DNA of 64,000 bases from Heterocephalus glaber. Its lineage: Eukaryota; Chordata; Mammalia; Rodentia; Bathyergidae. The notes beneath the pieces are model-generated. The model was not told where the DNA came from. It worked only from the letters and a program-made list of their open reading frames with translations, and made no database searches. A program made the translations under genes and the position numbers. The DNA lies in NCBI RefSeq assembly GCF_000247695.1, contig NW_004624751.1, positions 24,655,187 to 24,719,186 of the forward strand. The letters run 5' to 3'. Below are positions 1 through 15,012 of the stretch, in pieces; the first letter of the stretch is position 1, and each line of letters starts with the position of its first letter.

Positions 1-737
1 CCCAATCTCTTCTGACCACTGCATCTCAAATGTTGGATATTACTTTTAAGTATTTCATAGCAAAACTGGGTTTGAACTGCATTCATGAGACAGAGCATTA
101 GACAGATGTGAAAAGGGAGGAAATGCCACATGCAGCACACGGTGAGGCAGCCCTGCCTGACTACACCAACACGGAGTATTGCAAAATGTACCTGTGCTTA
201 GAAGCAACCAAAATGTATTAACTTTGCCTTTACTTCAAAGTCAACAGAGCAGCCATAGCATCACTCCTAAGCCACCATCTCAACAGCAGTACATAGCCCT
301 GTTCTTTATTAACAGCATTTTCCACAGCCAAAAACAAGTCAGTTTTTAAAAGCCAGCCAATTGTATGTTGGTGTAATCTGATATTATGCAATTTGTAGGA
401 AGCAGTAAGGCTTAAATGACATTCCTCATTTCTTACTGTTACCCAGTGGAAAGACGTGTGTGTGTTTAACAGCATCTCAGGTTTTTTTACAAAGTTAAAA
501 TTAAAAAACCCTTTAGAGCTATGCAAAGGACACGCAAAGACCCATTACCACAGAGGTAGACCCATGAACTGTAAAAAAAGCCTGATGACCCTAGGAAAAG
601 AATGGAAATGGGTTACGTTGCTTGGTCGTGACGGCCAAACTGAAAAGGCTCACTGCCCAGAACCACAGACCATGAGAAGGGTGGAGAGTTGAGAAGGAGT
701 TCATGAAAGTGAATGAATTGTTAGCTTTGTGGTTTAC
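1..737 (-). other. LMO7: LMO7 intron, incomplete
   Basis: Downstream intron of exon 738-794. I see no exon, repeat family or other gene. The open frames here are short and have no coding character. Confidence 0.7.
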
Positions 738-794
738 CTTGTTCAAAAAACTGTGACCGCCTTTTTAAGTTTTTCAAAGAAATGGATTCAGATG
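738..794 (-). CDS. LMO7: LMO7 short exon ([15 protein letters not shown])
   Basis: The exon is 57 bp, phase 1 to 1, symmetric. It encodes [19 protein letters not shown] plus a split Gly codon and matches LMO7 exactly in order. KRRS is a basophilic-kinase-like site. Acceptor caactag, donor gtaaac. The next exon, which should begin near SSDSVVPDLP, is not in the remaining 737 bases, so it lies beyond the window. Confidence 0.95.
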
Positions 795-3700
795 CTAGTT
801 GAAAAATAAAACAAATAATAAATACATGTCATTCATCTTAACTTCTTACCATTGGTAAATCAAATGATACTTGGTACACCTTTCCAATCTGTAGAAACTG
901 TTATTTTTAAAATGACAAAACTGATAGCCATAGGAGATATGGATTATTTCAAAGCATATAGACATACATATTTTAGTAGCTTATATTACATTCGAATTAG
1001 TAAAAGGAATGGATACTTTTATTAACAAATTTTAGTTGGGAGCATTACACTGTCACAGCTATGAAAGCCATATGATCCATGCTAGGCAAATGAAAATTAA
1101 CACTTTTTGCTTAGACTAATCATCTCTACCAAAAAGTATTCACAGTATTGATGAATAAAAACAGAAGTATCAGGAGTAAGAAGGACAGCAAAATAAATAC
1201 ATAAAGGCTAAAATTAAGATAGTTTTCAAACTAAAATATTTTTACCTAGTTTCCAAGAGTTTATAGTTACTGAATTCAGTCAGAAAGAAAAAGGAAATAT
1301 TTTGACTTTTCCCCTCAGATTCGTCACAGAACTATGACATAAAATGTGAATGCAAGTATTACTTGACACTGGTGGATGCTTAATTTGTCTGAATAAAATC
1401 TCCAAATACCAGGGCCTGCATATAGTCCCATTGCCACTAAAGAGTTAGAGGGCTTATCAGTTGGCTGGAAGCCAGATGCCTTAGAGCTACCATCATGAAG
1501 AAAAATGAACAATGTTTGATTGGAAAAATGCTTTGATTAAAAAAAAACAATTTAAAAATAGCAATATAGTCACTTTTAACCACTGAAAATGAACTACAAA
1601 GACAACAAGGGAAGGGAAACATAACTGAGGTTGGCTTTGACATGACACATTATTAACTGGCAGAGTCACGAAAGCATTGTGGAAGCCCAGCCCTGCTCCT
1701 GGCAGCCTCATTTTATGGTAAAAGAAGTATGATCTTCTCAGTCTCTCCCTGCCTAGGCAGGACCAGATAGAACTTTCCTGTTTTGTTCACCCAAAGAACA
1801 GCACACTGTGTGCAGTAGCTTAATTATTTCTGGATGGGCAGAAGGAAGAGAATGATAACTCCAGCATTTCCCTAGACCCTTGGCTTTCTTTTCTCATGAC
1901 CAATCAACAAATGACAAGTGTTATTGCCATTAGTATTTCTCTATTAAGGTCAGCTGCCAGGCAGGCATGGTGGTGCACACTTAAAATCCCAGCGCCCTGG
2001 GAGGCTGTGGCAGGAGGATCACAAATTGGAGCCCAGCCTGGCTAACTTAGTGACTTAGACAGACCCTGTTTCAAAATCAAAAATTTTAAAAAGGGCTGGG
2101 GAGATAGTTCAGTATGAAGGCCCTGAACTCAAACTCCAGTACCAAGAACCTTCATACAACAATAAAGGGGAAAGAAAACTTCATCATTTTGTATGTAACA
2201 AAGATTCCTTCTGCCAGTATACTACTACCAGAAAGCTGCTGGCCTTGGGGAACACGCTTCTCCTCTTTGCCTTAGGCAAACAAGCTCCTAAGCTCCAGAA
2301 TGTGGTGCCCAAGTTTTGTTTGCAGTTCCCAAACTATTCAGTGCTAGAAGTGAATGCTCTTCCACCTGACTGAAACTGGATCTGTGTTCTAACCTTTTAG
2401 TTTCAACTTGCAGGGGATCAGTTTTTCTTTCACTCACAGACATTAATTTTTATAATAGAAAAACTTGACAGTTTTGACTTTTTCTGTACTACAAATGTTA
2501 AGTTATAATGGTGATAGTTACCTTTTGATTCAAAATTGTTGCTTTCATCATGTATTCCATTGATTTCTTTGGATTCAGTATACTAGAAAGGATAAAAATG
2601 CTAATTAATATTCTCTCCAGTTAGACTTTGAGCTTAAATAATGCATTTTTCATTAGTGAAAATATCTCTTAACAAGATGGGTGTTTCAGTGTATCCAATA
2701 TTTGTAGAAGAATTAATGAGTAGCTGCAGGCAAGGATGGCCTTCAGTTTCATCAGTCATTAATATTCTAAGAAATACAATTTAAAAAATAGTGATTTTTG
2801 GCTTACATTTAGGAGTAGGCAAAATAGTCATACAGAACTTTCTCTTACATTTAAACCTTTTCTACACAATATAGTAAGATCTCTTTATAAAGTAAAAGTT
2901 CATTTGGTTAATTTTAAATTATTAACTTAATGAACAATTTTTTTACATTTTTATTCTAAAATTGTGTTTGGAGCAAAATTAATCTCTTCTACTAGGGCAT
3001 ACCAAAGACAGACCAATGGGAGAAGTCCACCTCCAGTATAACCAGTACATTTGAACAATTTAAATTATAAACAGGAATCAAATTTTTCAGAGCCTATATG
3101 AAAAAATATTGCTTTGACACATAAAAATTTCTACATTATAATTTTTGAATTGATTAATGGAACTGATTATGTCTTAATTCCACATGTAATTCTACCTATC
3201 AACTTCACCCACACAAAAAATGAAAATGCTTCATGGTATTTTATACTGCACCCAATAGCTGCATTTTCTGGTCCCATAAAGACTAAAGAATGCATAAGGA
3301 TGTAATAGTGTATAATTTTACATAGTTGCTATTTCACACGGACAAAGATCTGAAAGATGATTGCATGATAAAAGACTGGTAAGAAATAACTACAACATTT
3401 CAGATCTTTTGATTTTATCATTATATAACTCATTATAATGCCCTATTAGTCAGAAATGCCTTACAGTTTTCAAAAGTAAGTACATTGTACTCTCTTTATG
3501 CAATCCTACTGAATTATTTATGTTTTTTAAAGTAGTATCACAATTCTTCAAATGAAATATTCTTTCCCACATACAATCCCTGTAGTTTCTCTGCTCTACA
3601 CAGCTAGTTCTGTTTCTCAAATACTTACAGGACTCTGAAGGCTTTCGGAGAAATCAGTTGTTACTGATAGATTTGAAGACTTGTCTGAACTGTAAATTCC

Positions 3701-6700
3701 AGAAGTTGTATCAATCCACTTTGTTTCAGGTGAACCTATAATTTTGGTAGCCACACTGGTGAGATTGAGGGTTTTATGCCGTGTAAATGGCAGGAAAGGT
3801 TGGTCTTTGCCCCAGTCTGATTGGCACATGAAGATCAAGTAATGAATACACATAAACAGTGAAGTGGAAAGAATAGTTACTGATTGCACATACAAAAAAC
3901 ACACACATACCAGACAGACAGACAAATCAAGTAGTATGTGAAAGAAATTAAGTGTTTAGGGCTTTTAGCAACAGGCCACCTTTCCAAAACACAAATGTTA
4001 AATCATGTTAGCAGTGAAAAGACTAGCAAATTTGCTGACTCTTTCTATAAATTAAGAGTAGATATTATATTTTGATATCATATATTGGTAGGTCTGGAAA
4101 TGCTTGATGTACTTCTCCATCTGACCTCAACCTGTAACTGAACAATATAATAATGGAAAATGTATACTGAAAGTTATTTGAGAACAAACAATAGACATAT
4201 GACCTACCATACATTCTTATACCAATATAGTTATGATTCTGCAGAGAAGGTTAAAAGAGAATGTAATTCTTAATAGTCAACATTATTATAAATGACTCCC
4301 AAATGTAGAAACATTTGCCTTTATACTTGCACTCAGTCAGATGAGTGCATTACTTACTCAAATAATGTAGAGTTCAGTAAATGTGCTAGTGAAGACTTTT
4401 CAGACTATTCAAAGAGATATAATTCAAGATTTTCCAAACATCATGACAAAACACTTTTAAGCCAACAAAAAATATGAAAAAATAAAAAGTTATAAAGCAA
4501 ACTGTTACAACCACTTGCTAAAGACCAGTTTCCCCATTTAGAAAGCCAGACAAGGTGGTAAAACTCACCAGATTTTCCATAACGCCTGATATCCAGCACT
4601 AGGTTTCCAGTTTCTTGAGCACTAGTCATGGTTTCCTCCCATTCTTTTGTATCCTTATATGAAAACTTGGTGTTGTTAATAGCAATAATTTCATCATCTA
4701 CCTGCAGCTGAGAAAATTCTGCTGGGCTACCTAAATAATACAAAGTAAATTAAACAATAAAATAAAAAATAACCACATGTTCTACTAGTCAGTCACTGGT
4801 TTTTATAAAAAATGACTTCTTAATCTCACTAATCATTTCTCATTGTTTTCAGATAAAGAAGTCACTTTTCTGTTATAAATTATTTGTATATCCACAACAT
4901 ACAAAGTAACAAAGGCTTTTTTAATTTCATAGTATATTCATCATTATTGAAAGAAAGATAATCTCACCTATTCAAAAAATTCATCAACCTCCTAAGGACA
5001 AAGAAAATTTTTAATTATTTTTAAACTAAAAATGTGAAATACAGTATACTGCACTTTAACTGAGAAAATCAGATTCACTCTGGAAGGCAGGAGAAGAAAA
5101 CACGACCACTTAAAATTGCATACTATTTCTGCTGTAACAAAAATACTACTATCCTATTGAAGCAACTTTGAAATTAAAAAAAAATAATCTGTTAATGTGC
5201 AATTTTCTATAGCTAAAATAAGCAAACAAAAATTTCTCTTAAACACAATAGCTCTCATTTTAATTTTAGGCCTTCTAGCAATGTGCAGTTTTTGGCCTTG
5301 GCTTGGTACAAACCTGGTGGAGAAAGGGCAATCCTTTTACAAAAGTACCAGGCATCCAGAAGACCCCATGAGCCAGAGGTATATTAGGATACTCAAAAAA
5401 CACATTACACTGAAGATTTAGTTCAGTAGTAGAGCACTTGCCTGGCATATTTGAGGCACTGGGTTCAATCCCAAGAAAGAAGGAAGGAAGGAAGGAAGGA
5501 AGGAAGGAAGGAAGGAAAAAGAAAGGAAAGAAAGAAAGAGAGAAAGAGAGAGAGAAGAAAATCCTACTTTACTGATTTATCATATACCATATATGTGTCT
5601 ACCACAAAACAATATAATCATGGAAATTTCATTCTGAATCTTTCATTAAATATTTTTTAGCATTTTCAAAAATTTAACTTACAATTTTGGCAAATTCTTA
5701 TAGTCACAAAATTAAGACTCATCAAAACTAAAATTAATTAGGCAAAAAGAATAAACAATATGTAATTTGTAACCTCAATAGTCCCATTGAAGAGGGTACA
5801 ACCCCTCCACATACTAATGCATTTTTCACACGTTTTCTCTTCCTAAATCAAATAGACTAATGTCTGTTATTTTTTTCTCCTGAAGCACAGGGTAACACAG
5901 AAGGTAGTTCGGTAAGGTTAAGTCTGTTTTACCTGCTTCAACTGATGCTACAAAGATTCCAGAATAATCCCATTTTACGGTAAACCCAAAGTCAAGACTG
6001 TTCCCAGGTGTCTGGTTTATGCTGATTCTCATATCGCTGAACTGATCCTGAAAACAAAACATGAACCGTTAGTATCAGGTGTCCCTGGCACCCACCAGGA
6101 GGAAAGTCTATCCATGAAAGATGGAAAGCTGCATGCAAAGGACACTTGACTTGTTTCATGATAAACCAGAAGCTGCATTACTTCCCTAGGTTTAGTAAAA
6201 CCTGTACATATGTATGTATCACGAGTTTACTATTTTTATGATAAAGTAAGGAAAATCTATCAACAAATGATAAGTTTCTCTTTATTAAAATACCAATCTG
6301 TTAGTTATTGATAAAGCTTAGCCTTTTGTCTACCATATAATCATGTCTAATTTACAAACCATTTATTCATTACCCAGGAATGAACTAGAGTGATTTTAAT
6401 CATTTTTAAATGGCAACGTATTTTTAAAACAAAATAAAAACCTACCACAAACATTGAACATATTCAACCGAATAATTCCAAGTGGTTTACAGAATTCAGC
6501 TACCAGCAGTGGTCATTGAGGAATTGCCCCCACTCCACCCTTTGGGCATCTCAAATTTGACAATGCATCTTTGCTTGTCCAGTCACCACAGGAGAACCTG
6601 GTGGTAAAGGTAAAGCTGCTACACCGCCTGCAAAATACAGGCCCATAACCCCCATGAGCAACTCACCCTGAGATGACAGAGGGTACCTATGAAAACATGC

Positions 6701-9700
6701 TGAGCTATACATCATAACTTCCTGGGGCAGAAAGCAAATCTCTAGTTCCACCTCCATTGCTACATGAAAAAATAACCCTGTATCTCCCAGGCCTTCCTTA
6801 ACATCATTTTCTAAACCAAAATTTCAGTTTTACACAAAATTATGTTTGTGAAAACTATGTCTTTCATAATTTACATATGTTGCTTTATCTTAGGAAAGCA
6901 GCAAACACAGATCTTAACATACTTAATACATGTGTAATGCATTTACCAGACTAGTCTTTTAGTTCTTTGTCTCTTAAAAAGAACTTAGAGTTACCTATTA
7001 AAAAAAAAAAAAAAGAAAAGAAACTTCTCAAACCTTCTTTACCTCCCAGAACACAGCCTATCAATTCTTCATTTTAATTTGGCAGCTAAACCCTAAATCA
7101 GGGCCAGTGGAGCAAGTAATAAAGCTTCCTGCCTAAGTTTTTCCAACCCTAAGACACATTTAAAATGAGTGACATATTCTGAGAAAATCTGAGGTAGCTC
7201 ATAAGCATTAGGAAAAAAAGCAAAAAAGGCACCAAAAAAAGGAACAGGAACTTGCTATGGTACTTGGATATGTAGAAGTAGTGTTCACACTACTTATTCA
7301 TCTGTTCAATATACATTTATTGTGTATCTGTTCTGCACAACACAGTTTGGAAGGCTTTGGAAAGTAAAGACAAATTAGGCATGGCCCTTGTTCTCAAGAA
7401 ATAATTACTGAACTGACTCTTCAATAGTGTTTAGGTTTTTTAAACTAAGACAGTAACGCAGCCAATAATATGAAAAAGTTTTCTGAAGAAAGCCCTTTGT
7501 AAACCAGTTAAAGCAAGAGCATCCAGAAGTAATCTGAACATTCATCAATAATCAGCATGACGAACACCAACCTGAATATAACAAAAACTTTGCTAAGAAT
7601 AGAAAAAATTACTAGCTAGTTCTACTCCTTAACCAAAACCACTATACACATAAATTAGAAGTGACTCGACGAAAATAAGTGGTCATCTTCACCACACCTA
7701 CCAAAAAAAAAAAACAAAACTGACTTAAATCCAATTAAAGTGCAGTACAGAAACTATTATTATATAAGGACTGAGAAACAAATGATGAGCTAGATATTCA
7801 AAACGCTAGCTGAGGTTTTTTAGCTTGAAGAATAAAAGACAAGATGGAGTTTCAATAGTCTCAAGAACATAAATACTCTGCGGGAAACGGCAAACATTAC
7901 CCTTTTCTACACAATATACAATAAAGAATGCATTAAGCTATAGGGAAGAGTCTCATAATTATATGAGATCAGAAGAATTGTCTAACAAAAGACTGTTCTT
8001 ACTTTGGAAATAAAGAGATCTCTGTTTGAGTATGGCAAATAAAAGGACAATTAACCACTTCTCTGAAAGTGTTGAGAGGGAAGACAGCCTCACTGTGGCT
8101 ATTGCTGGCCAGGCTCTTGTGTTAGTCCTTGGAACAGTACAGAAAGAAGGCCACTTGGGCAGTTACAGGTACATTTCTATCAATAACCAGGTGATCTCAA
8201 GTATGGCCCTGAGCCTGGTACAGCCTTCTCTCTACCAGTTTTTGAGGTTTTTTGTTTCATTTTCAAAATGCTACTTTCAAATAAAAATCTTATTCAGATA
8301 ACCCTTTCCCTTAACCAACATATAAAGATTCACATGGATGACTATAGTTTGGGAATAAATGTTACAGGGTCCACTTGTGTGGCCATCCCCCTGGGGCATC
8401 GTTGTGGAACACTGATTTTTAGATTATGCCTGAGACTCCTTACATCATGAACTATATTCAATGATGATTTCAGGCAGCTTTCTTTCTCCTTACTTTTCTC
8501 TGCAATATACGCCAACTAAGTAGTCTACACAGAATCAAAGCTTTAGAAGATGCGAATAACAGAATTACCTTTTGAGCTGGATAGAACAAGAATTTAAATT
8601 ACTGGGGGAACCTGGATTCTTGATGAAAAATGAACTACCCAAGTGGTTTCAGTTGTCCGTGCCAGGAATGAGAAAATAACAGTCGTCTGTCAACATCCTG
8701 ACATTTAAAATAAAAACAATTTCTCTGAAATTTGAACAGAAGTATACACCAAAGCTGATTGCCTCACCAACTGTCAAATGGATGAAGCAGAAGTACAAGA
8801 CTCTAAATTTTTAAAGACAAGCAAAGATCGTCTGGAGTTGTGACAGTAAGACTTATTTTTCCTGATTCTGATGAATTAAGATTTGTGTGTCACCACAGAT
8901 ACAAAGTAATGAGAAACAGGGTCAATCTTATGTACTAATAAGTCTGAAAATATTCTTTCTTTTTTTTTTTTTGTACCAGAGATCGAACTCAGAACCCTGT
9001 GTTGCTGAGGCAAGTGCTGGAACCACTGAGCTAAATCCCCGGCCCCTCCTCTAACTTTTTTCAATTAGTCAAATGTGCTGATTAAGGAAAGCTTACTTAT
9101 TTAATGAACAATAAAGGTAGATTTGGTTTTACAAAATTTTTATCAGTATATCTTTATACTGCATAATGATTACATTCATCATGGGAGCTGTACATTATAT
9201 AAAATCTTAATTCTTTTCAATTCTCCTTTTCCTCCCTACTCCTGCCCTGCTCTGCATCTCTTAGTCACCTTCCCATTTGGAAAAAAAAAAACCTACCTAT
9301 CTCTTTCCTATTATCTTTTATTTTGCTCTTTAAATTATTTATACTTTGGGTTTCTCATATAAGAGAAACCATGTGATATTTAAGTTTGTGTGTCTGACTT
9401 CATTTAATATTATTATGTTCAGATGCATCCATTTTCCTATAAGTAACTCAAATGAATCATTCTTTATGGCTGTAGTACTCACTGTGCATAAATACCATAA
9501 TCTGTTTGATGCATACATCAGCAACTTCCAAGATTTAGCTATTATAAGTTGTGATACTATAAACATGAGTATGCATATATCATTGTGATATGATGTCTTT
9601 AACTCTTTCAGGAAGATACCTAGAAGGGGAATAGCTAGGTCAAAGCCAATATCTATTTTCAGTTTTTTGAGAAATCTAGTTGTCTACAATACCATAGAAG

Positions 9701-12700
9701 GGTTCCTTTTGCCCCACAGCCTTGCCAGCATTTGTTATTATTTGATTTCTCAATGATGGCCATTCTTTCTGGAGTAAGATGGAACCTCAGTGTGGCTTTA
9801 AATTTGCATTTCTCTGGTGCTCAGAAATGTTGAACATTTTTTCTTGGATTTATTGGCCATTTGTACTTCTTCTGAGAAGTATCTATTCATTTCAGTTGCC
9901 TATTTCTTGATTGGATATTTATTTTAGGTGGTCTAATTTTTTTTTGCATTCTTTATATATTCTAGATATTAGTCTTCTGTCTGAAAAGTAGCAGGCAAAT
10001 TTTTTTGCCACTCTGTGGATTGGCTCTTCATTCTATTGGCAGTTTCCTTTGCTGCACAGAGAGCTTTTTGTTTGTTTGTTTGGTACTGGGGATGGAACTT
10101 GGGACCTTGCACTTGCAAGGCAGGTGCCAGAACCACTGAGCTAAATCCCCGGCCCTGCACAGAGAGCTTTTAACCTCATATGATCCCATTTGCTAATTCT
10201 GAATGTTATTTCTTGTGCAATTGGGTGTTTGTTTGTTTCTTTCTTTCAGAAAATCCTTGCCTATGACTATTTCTTCAAAAATTTTCCCTAATTTTATATT
10301 CCAGCAGATTAAATGTTTGTTTTAACATTTAGATCTTTGATTCATTTTTATTTTAGTACAAAAATAGTGAGAGATATGGGTCTATGTTCGGTCTTTTCCA
10401 TGTGTATAGCCAGTTTTCCCACCACCATTTGTTAAAAAGGCTAACTTTCCGCCTATGTTTTTAGCCTCTTTGTCAAAGACCAGATGGCTGAATGTACCTG
10501 GGGTTGTTTCTACATCCTTTATTCTGTTCCAGTGATCTCATGTTTTTGTGCCAGTACCATACTGTTTTTATCACTGCAGCTATGTAATATAACTTAAAAT
10601 CCATGATAGTGCTGCCTCCGGCTTTGCTACTGTTGTCCAGGTTTGCTTTTGCCATTCTGCATTTCCTTTTGTTCCATATGAATTTTAGGATTATTTTTCT
10701 TAGTTTTGTGAGGAATGCTACTGGTATCTTGACTGGGATTGCTTTAAATCTATATATCACATTTTGTAGTACAGCCATTTTGACAATATTGTTGCTGCCC
10801 ATCCAGGAACAGGGGATATCTTTTTCATTTTCTGATGAACTCTTCAATCTCCTTTTTCAGAGTTTTATAGTTTTCCTTATAAAGGTCTTTCACTTCCTTT
10901 GTAAGGTTAATCCCTAAGTATTTAATTTTTCAGAAGTTACTGTGAATAGCATTATTTTACTAATTTCTCAGCAGGTTAAAATTAGATTTGGATTGTAAAG
11001 TCAGGAATAACAGAGCAAACAGATAATCTTTGAAATGGTGTATACATGGTTCTTTAGTGTCATTCAGTGTCTTGGGATGAGAACATTGCTATAGCTTGGC
11101 TTCAGAATGTCTCCACAGCCTGGGGCATTAAAGGCTTGGTCACCAGCATGCGGCACTAAGGAGAGGTGGTGCAATCTTTGGGGGAGGGGCTCAGTTGGAA
11201 AATGCCAGGTCATTGGGAGCATCCCTGGAAGGAGACATTGTGACCCTGGCCCTTCTTCTCTTTCTTTGCTTCCTGGCCACCAAAGCAGCTTTGCTCCATT
11301 CACCATGTGCTCCCTGCCACGATGTTCTGCCTCATCACAGGCACCAAACAACAAAACCAAGCACCTATGCACTGAAAGCTATGAAACTATGAGCCAAAAT
11401 AAACCTTTCTTCCTCTTAAGTTGTTTATCTCAGGTATTTGTCATAGTGACAGAAAAGTAACACAAATGTGAAGTAAGCAGCCCTCAAATCCTGGCTGCAA
11501 GATACATCCAAATCTTTCCTTTCTTACATTTTCTCTTCTAGAGAACCAGGTGATGTTTCCACCCTTACCTTTACAAGACCCTTCCAAGCTTATCTTCTGC
11601 CTACTGAATCCATCTTCAGTCTTCACCCTGCTAGGCACTGCCAACTATTCCCATGTTGAGGAGTCAGGCTTGTAAGTCGTTTGTTATCCTACTTTTGCTT
11701 GCCTCCCCCACCATGTCTCACTAGGCATTTCTCAGTTTCTTCATTGTGTTCTGCTTCTTTCTCTTCTGTTGTTTTTCCCCAGTCAGTTACCAACCATTTT
11801 GTCTGCATGATTTCTTCAGCAACCACCTTCACTCCCACGAATCCAACTACTGCCCAACTTTTCCAAAATTAAATTCATCATCTTCCTCCCCAAACCTGCT
11901 CTTCCACCTCATTTTGTACACCTTAACTGCATCACTACCTACCCCAATTGCCTAAGTTAAAAACACCAGATTCTTCCTGAGTGCCTTGCTTTCTTGCTCC
12001 CTCCACTAATTGCTTTCTAAACTCCAAAATATAATCCCCATCCCAACTCTCCACTACACACACATCCATTTCACTAAAGTGCATCGAGTTCACAATCCAT
12101 AAGTCCATCTTGAATCATCTCATCCTTCTTCTGGTTACCAGCTGAGTTCCAGCATGAGCTCCCCTAATTTCCTGCAGTCACCTCCTAATTTCCTCTTCCA
12201 CCTCTATCCCTTTTTGTCCACCTTCCCTACCAAAAATCCAGTTACAAAACATACTGATTATAATGTCACATCCTATCTTAAAACTGCTGGTAGCACTTTA
12301 CAGTCTACTTGGTAGATTTCAAACTCTACATTTCAGAAATAGATTCAGTTCTGATAAGTTTCAATAAATATACACCATATTACCACAAAATGATCTTAAG
12401 AATGATCTTTATAGACCAAACAATATTTCAGTCCCTACTGGCTCTAAAATTCTAAAAAATACAGGGAAGTTAAAATAAGTCAATATTCAACATCTTAACA
12501 ATACATAAGGCAGTCCTCAAATTTGAGCATATCATATATCAAAACAAAAGAGAATTTGTAGCTATGGCCTAAGTATTTCACCAGCTTGTGGCAAGTCACA
12601 TAGCTTTCAAATCTCAAGTACTTCACCAGTATGGGAATATTGAGAGGATTAAATGAAACATTTAAGAGGTGCCAAGGCACATAGCTCATGTTCAGTAATT

Positions 12701-14960
12701 ATTTTCCTTTTTCCCATGAAAAACAATATTAAACATAATATACATGCTGGTTAAGCAGTTTCCAGATCAACAAAAGAAAATACTATTTGACTCTCAGATA
12801 CTTAGCTCCAAAGCCAAGAGGACTCTGTCAGCATTCAATGGCTATTTACATTCCGGGTACTGTGCTAACTGGGAGAAAGATGGTTTGCTTTCCACTCTCT
12901 CAGAGTGTGTCTAGTGAAAGTGACTATCTAGACGCAAGGCCTGAAGTTAGGAGATAGGAGACTCTAGCTATTTAAAGGGGCATTCTCAGGCTTGAGTCAG
13001 AAAATGGACATGGAAAAAGCTTTCTTCCCTCCACATACAACAATTCTACTTTTGGATACTGCTTTAAATAGTCTGGGGCAGAGGTTCTGGAAGGGGGATT
13101 TGTGTGGGATTTGAAAGCAAAGGGCTCTAGAAGGACAGAAAAGAAAATAGAAACCTGTAAGCAAGACCAATTTGGGGAAAATCATGAACGCCACATCTGC
13201 AGGGCATCTGGGAGGGGAGGAAGGACTCAGAGCCACACTCCCTCCTATTCCTTGGGTCCTCTCCCCACAACTGCCTTGGTAGCCTAGATTAGCAAGGGAA
13301 GCAGGCAGGGAATGTAAAAACCATAAGGAGAGGCCAAGGGAAGAGGGAGTAAAGAAACAAAACCCCCAGCTCAGCAATGAGGAGGGGAAGGAAATTCCTG
13401 TGGGCAGACTGTAAATGAGGCCATATTAAGGTCTTTCCTTCATTATGCTTTTTCTTCCTTAAGGCACAAACCGCCTTGTTACCACAATTCTGTGATGGCC
13501 TCCTAACGAGTTTCTGCCTTCAGACTTCACTTCCTTAAAATAATTCTATGAAGCATCACAGGGCTTACATTCGTAAAACACACTCTATTCTTAAAACTCC
13601 ACCACTAAAGAACTAATAAGGACTTTAAATTACCTGTCAGGTCAAGTTTATACTTCAGCCTTATAATCAAGGCCTTGAATGCAGTTCTGGTGAATATCAA
13701 TTGCCAATGATGTGTAAAGATTATGGAAGGTACAAAGAATATCAGTGAAGAAGAAACATGTTAATATATGAAATACGGAAGAATTTAGCAAATGAAAAAG
13801 GTGCACTGTTCAAATTCCAACTAGGGTAATATAATATCTTGAGTCATAAAAGAAGTGGTTCTCCTGGGCTTTGAAGGACCCACACGACTTCAAACAGCAG
13901 ATATGCAAGAGTTAAGTGTTATCAAATGAGGGAATAAAAAGAACAAATACACATGATGTGCTCAAGAAAGTATACAATTTGCCCAAGAAAAAAGCCAGCT
14001 TGTGTAGCTAAATCACCTCTTTCCCATGACACAGCATGATGTAGGTAATCTTGAGCCAGACTGCCTGGGTTCTAATCCTACTACCAGGACTTGGTACTCT
14101 GGATGCCCTTGGACAAGGAACATGACCATTTCAAATCTCAATTTTCACATCTATAAAACAGGGTTAACAATGATGGTGCCAAAAAGATAGGGTTGCTACA
14201 AGGATTAAATAAAATAATGTCCTCATAAGTCTGGCTGGTATATGGTAGGCACTTAATAAACGTTAGCTATTATGGTACTGTTGCAGGCTAGTCACAAGAA
14301 GCATCAGTGTCCTTCAACAGACTACATGGTGCCCCCAAAGGCTTTGGAGTAAAGAAACTGCTGGGTCCAGCCAGACATCAGGGTGAGCTAAACTGATATC
14401 AGTCTTGTGTAGAATGTACAAACGCCTGTGACTATTTGAAAAATGTTCACATTGATAGGGAAAAGACCTGAATTAGGGTAGTGACAGCTGGGACAACAGG
14501 AATGAGATCAAGGGAGATTCTGGAGGAAGAAACACAAGGATATTATCACCAGAAGTACAAGGCAGTAAAGAGAAAGAAGACCAGAACATTATTTTACAAA
14601 GCTACCAAGACATCTAGATGTTCCATTGTGCACTATTTTTGATTCTCCTGTTCTCTGAACACCTAGAGCAGTGATGGTAAATCTTTTAGAATTTTCGGGT
14701 TTTTTGTTTTTTGGGGTTTTTTTTTTTTTGGTACTGGGGATTGAACTCGGGTCCTTGCACTTGCGCAGCAGGCGGCGAAACCACTGAGCTAAATCCCCGG
14801 CCCATCTTTCAGAACTTTCAATGATAACAAATAACCTGCTGCAGCACACGTGCCATAGGTTCACCACAATTGACCTAGAATTTTAAGTTTGAAGGAGCAT
14901 TTAGACAAGTGCTACTCAAGGTTCTTTACATATTGCTCATCTGCTGTTTTATGCATTCAT

Positions 14961-15012
<52 letters not shown>

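Noticed and set aside
5451..5660. Lys/Arg/Glu-rich plus-strand frame
   Set aside because: Translation of a GGAA/GAAA microsatellite in a SINE tail.
10473..10847. 124-codon minus-strand frame as a host gene
   Set aside because: It encodes an L1 ORF2 C-terminal fragment.
11681..12320. Possible ancient LINE-like stretch
   Set aside because: Pyrimidine-rich sequence resembles old repeats in places, but I could not assign a family with confidence.
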